Below, piece after piece: positions 60,120-64,000 of a stretch of DNA of 64,000 bases. A model generated the notes under the pieces. That model made no database searches, was not told the origin of the DNA, and saw only the letters and a program-made list of their open reading frames with translations. This DNA comes from Branchiostoma floridae (lineage: Eukaryota > Chordata > Leptocardii > Amphioxiformes > Branchiostomatidae), in NCBI RefSeq assembly GCF_000003815.2, contig NC_049980.1:16079598-16143597 (forward strand), read 5' to 3'. Positions within the stretch are counted from its first letter, which is position 1, and every line of letters begins with the position of its first letter. Position numbers and translations under genes: made by a program.

Positions 60120-60132
60120 TATATATATATAT
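60120..60132. repeat. (TA)n microsatellite
   Basis: About six TA units upstream of the two-exon gene. Confidence 0.85.
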
Positions 60133-60174
60133 TGAATACATTACCACAATTCTGTTTTCTTTCTCCACATTGCA

Positions 60175-61788
60175 GCTGGTAAAAAGTAAATTACATCGAC
60201 ATCAAGCTTCATGGAAACAGAGCTCCCATTGAGTTCGATCCAAGCTGCCACAACATGAAAGTGTTGAACTCGGCTGTGGTGAAGGCAAAAATAAAAGTGG
60301 TGATTGAAGACTTGGAGGAAGTGCTACAGGAGCTGAAGAAAGTTGCAGCCGAACTTCGCGTAATCATCGAGCAGATCGACGATATTACTGCAAGGATAGA
60401 CCAGGAGGAGGCTCGTGTGAAGTCTTTGCAGCTTCTTAAAGGTCGTGAAGACAGCATGATGTCACTTCTTGATCCACGCGGCCGACCGAATGGTCAGCTC
60501 AAAATTCAAACTGCCCACTGCAACCACATCTCGGACATCACGGGGGGTGCCAGGAGCCGGACCAGGTGTGAATATCCCGACATTCTGGTGTCCAGTCCTC
60601 CACAGTTTCAGCATCTACGAGAGACCGCTATTGTAGATACGCAGCTGTTCTATTCCCTTGGTGCTGAAGGTGGTCATCGCCAATATAACACCATTGATAC
60701 AAGCGAGTTGAGGAAAATGCAGTCTGCTTCATGCGTGGAGACAAAGTCGCAAACTCTAAGGACCCCAGGCGATTGTAGATATTCGCCTGTTGGCGCCGAA
60801 AGTGATACGGGCGATGGTCAATCTCGTAAGTCGTGCACACTTGACAGACGCAGTGATTCTGCAACCACACGGCTGGTGACCATGAGGAATGGGCCAATCC
60901 GAACAGTCTCTGCCGTCAACACATCAAGTACAAGGTAAATCTTACTATCTGATACATTTTGATGTATAGTTTTGTACCTTTGCTCGTAACTTGTTTACAT
61001 ACAGCTTTTTGTGTACATGTCTGTGTCATATTTTGAGCATAGCAGACACGGTGGGCATAGACAAGAAATTCTATCTTTTTATACATCTGTCGTCATATTT
61101 ACAAATTGTAACTTGTCTGTCTTCCAGTGTTAGCAAACTTATAGAGTCTGAGGAGGCTCTGGAGACATGCCGACAGGACACTCACTCCTACGTGCTGCAC
61201 GGGACCAGGCTGATGCACACCTGCTCCGGGAGGGACTGCGGTGGGCACAGAGACACGAGTGGTGACAGCGACAGCGTCCTTACAATAGAGAGTACCGGGA
61301 GGCTTGTCAAAGGTCGGACGAGAAACGAGGAGTACATTTGTGGCGACTCAACTTCTTCTTCGTCGATATCAGTACACGACGAAACTGTATCCATGATGAG
61401 AAAGTCGACGTCAGGATGTTTTAGTTGCGCCGCGGCGTCCAACACGGACTCTAACGAGGAGCTCGCCGTGACCAGGTGCCTGAGCACGAGGAGGACGTGG
61501 CGTTCACAGACTGTTTCAGACGCTCGTCGTCGCTTTTTCCGCCCGAAAGTCGAGCTGCGTAACGGTACCGGGATAAGGTATCATACGATGGACGATCATG
61601 GTATGAAGGCAGATACCCACTTTAGGGAAAGTGGAGGGGCACATTCAGTATTAACTGACTCACAAACATGGCTAGTCAGCACTGGCTCACAAACAACTGA
61701 AGATATTTCAGACGTAGAAGCTGACGAGCGAGTGAAGAACTACTTAAGGGATTTCGTCAACCTAAGAGACGAAATAACAAAATTATGA
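60175..61788 (+). CDS. two-exon coiled-coil protein, family unrecognised
   Basis: The coding part is 60255-60934 joined to 61128-61788, 446 codons. Exon 1 is preceded by a good acceptor (TTTCTTTCTCCACATTGCAG, ending about 60175), so at least one upstream non-coding exon is likely. The ATG at 60255 is the first after an in-frame TAA. Residues about 8-60 form a heptad-rich, Glu/Lys/Leu/Ile/Val coiled coil. The rest is Ser/Thr/Arg-rich, charged and probably disordered, with Cys-rich patches and a Ser cluster (near 61349), and the last 30 residues are acidic and helix-like. I see no signal peptide, membrane segment or enzyme motif. The intron removes an in-frame stop and the frame continues exactly, which is good evidence of a real gene. 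A scaffold or signalling role is only a guess. Confidence 0.72.
60935..61127 (+). other. 193-bp intron of the two-exon gene
   Basis: Donor ACAAG|GTAAATC and acceptor TGTCTGTCTTCCAG|TGTTAGC with a clear pyrimidine tract. Splicing is in phase 2 and converts Arg-stop into a continuous Thr-Ser-Val-Ser-Lys-Leu. Confidence 0.75.
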
Positions 61789-61799
61789 CACATCACATG

Positions 61800-61805
61800 A
61801 ATAAA
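61800..61805 (+). terminator. polyadenylation signal AATAAA
   Basis: A canonical hexamer 12 bp after the stop codon of the two-exon gene. The 3' UTR would be very short if it is used. Confidence 0.55.
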
Positions 61806-64000
61806 AGAGGAAGGTTATTTACAAGGAACTTGTGTTTGTGCTCATTGTCCTTTGTTTATGTTGGTCTGCATTGGCAATATAGGATCATGTTTTCTTCCGA
61901 CTCAGCAAATCACTGTCGTACCAAATACATGCTGAAACTACAAGCAGAATGCAGAACGGCAACATACCCTTCCCTTGCATGTTTCGAAAGTTGTTCCTTC
62001 GGGCTACCATAATCTTTTCACATTCGTCTTGAGCAAAGACAAATGACACCATTGTAACCTGCGGAGGCAATTCCGTGACAAATTGTTCACGTATAACCTT
62101 GTTGCCTCCGGCAAAGAATACATTGTGTGTTCCCATGCGCCGCCACACCCCCTGTCCCGCCGTCCTTCATCTTATCGTGGTCCGGAACCATTTACATTCA
62201 TCACCTGCCGACGATAGATGGCTTCTACAGTGGTATCTCGGCACGAGAAGAATGATCGCGGAGCATGAAAGTACAATCAACGGAGACAGTAAGAATATGA
62301 GTATATCAGCCTAGCGTTTTCTTGAGATGGTTGAGTCAAAGTACCTATCAATTCAAAAATCCCCTGTAATACTGCCAAGCTCAGTGTTTTATTATCAATG
62401 TAATCCCATCCATTTGGCCGGCTGAGGACCACATTAAGTTACGACCGCTTCCTCAAGTACAGTATGAACGGTACAGACATGTACCAAGAGCACGCTAGAT
62501 TTAATTAAGAACATTATGACGCACACATCATGAGGAGGGGTAAACAGAGCTGCTTTTTAAGTTGTCTCAATGAGAATACAAAAGGTACATCGTGCTGAAG
62601 CAGTATGTTATAACCCTCCTCTACGCAGTGCGCCCCTAGCATGTGACATGGTAGTCAAAGTAACATAGAAATTGGCATAACACTCAACCAGAGTAAGCCG
62701 TCTGCTTCACATCGGTGGCTTTAATGGCTCAGATGTGTATAACGTATTTTATACCTGGCATTTTGAGACGATGAAATCAGAAATCTCCGTGTAAATTAAA
62801 TTTATCCGCCCCCTTTCTATAGTATTATGAGCAGTTGCCACGAAATACAAGGAATATCCATGTTGAAATTAGCAGATGACACAAGGCAAACCTGACTGAG
62901 TTCTGTTATGTTTATCATCGTACATTGACTACACTTCTGCCAGGAGGAGCTACAGGGCAACCAGTGTACTGTAAGACATGAATCTGCAGTCACTGCACGT
63001 ATCAAACGCAACATAGCCTGAAGCACAATGACAATCTATCTGTAACTCATCAAAGCGCAACTACACATCACCATAAAACTACTGTGTCGTGACACGCAAC
63101 GTGACCGAATTCAGAAAGACGCTTTCCCTGTCAAATCAGTAAGAACTAAGTAGTCGATTGGATGTATCTGCAAGGCAATGGTGAATAAGGGTCAAGAGTG
63201 GGTCAATGTAGGAGAATAACAGACAAGTATGATGTCCCTGGGAGTATTCGATTTCCATCGTACTGGCACAAATGTTGGTCTTGGGTCGGCTTTTCCTGGA
63301 CAGTATTACAGCGCACATACAGCGGACCGCGAAAAGCTGACTAGATAGATGATCAATGGAATAGGTCACTGGCAGAATTAGGTTTAACGAAAATGTGAAT
63401 GACAAAGAGGACACTCAAAACGCATTCTGAGTACAGCGGCTGAAATCTAATTGTTTCTTGAAAATGACATAAAACTAATGAATTATAAGACACACCCATG
63501 TGTGATGTCCTTTCAAAGTTGTCTTACATAAATATTGCAATGGTCCTTTAAACACTAGGTTAAAGAGTCCTATAAATTTGTAAAATCAGCTAATTTCTTC
63601 GCTTTTTCTTTCTACAAGACTCCACATCATGCCGATGTTACCGTCACCTACCAGAAACCAATCATATTTGATTTAACCAGTGGTGTTACACAGATGGTGT
63701 CATTGGGAGTAGAATCCGTATCAATGAGTGCTACATGCAGGTCAGTACACTGGCATCATGGAAGAACCATGAAAATTATTGGGTTTAAATATGTCGCCAT
63801 TCTACATCAATTCAGCAAAGATCTAACATCCAATTATATGACATTATCAGGTAGTGCAATCACAGTTTTAAAAATTCAAAAAGAAGCATTCATGATTTTC
63901 CACACACACACAAACTGCAAATACAAGCAGTCATTAAGAGAATACAATACTATGAACAAGTCATCAAGGTGCTACGTGAACTGATAGGAACGGGCACCAA
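61806..64000. other. mostly non-coding stretch
   Basis: No firm gene. A minus-strand frame at 62148-61885 reads like a protein in its first part (see findings). Other frames of 60-96 codons are motif-free. Confidence 0.4.

Overview
The window looks like draft eukaryotic genomic DNA from an invertebrate deuterostome, most likely an amphioxus (Branchiostoma). It is AT-leaning and mostly non-coding. It has spliced structures with GT/AG borders, many miniature inverted-repeat elements, and one large tyrosine-recombinase retrotransposon with SGNH, RT/RNase H and recombinase genes. The species call is an inference. Four runs of N (378, 253, 100 and 100 bases) mark assembly gaps.

Layout. Positions 1-34,900 are non-coding as far as I can see. 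They are peppered with copies of one short inverted-repeat family (about 14 recognisable copies in the window; best-preserved ends CCCCATTCCACTAGACGGCG), plus a 244-bp foldback element at 6.6 kb. Around 35-39 kb there is a possible TATA/5'-UTR exon with a good splice donor, a 1.06-kb Harbinger-like non-autonomous element (36734-37795, TAA target duplication) and one candidate internal exon (38953-39097). At 40.4-41.2 kb lies a second element with TTA target duplications. A degenerate interspersed repeat sits at 44.2-44.7 kb.

The centrepiece is on the minus strand from about 57.2 to 50.1 kb. It is a Ngaro/DIRS-type retrotransposon bounded by two 322-bp direct repeats that I read as identical. 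In transcription order it has a leader with six degenerate repeat modules, gag with a Cys/His finger, pol (RT plus RNase H) in the +1 frame overlapping gag by 203 nt, and a tyrosine recombinase. The recombinase is split by an 882-bp mariner-like foldback element inserted at a TA. The frame is otherwise open on both sides of the insertion and in register. Just upstream of the right-hand repeat is an intact SGNH-hydrolase gene on the same strand, with a likely 5'-UTR intron. Hydrolase genes are known companions of Ngaro elements, but here it lies outside the repeat pair. A 588-bp tandem duplication follows (58391-59567).

At 60.2-61.8 kb on the plus strand is the best host-gene candidate. It has two exons joined in frame (446 codons), a coiled coil near the N-terminus, Ser/Thr/Arg-rich low-complexity sequence after it, and a polyadenylation signal 12 bp past the stop. 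I do not recognise its family. The rest, to 64.0 kb, shows no gene I can support.
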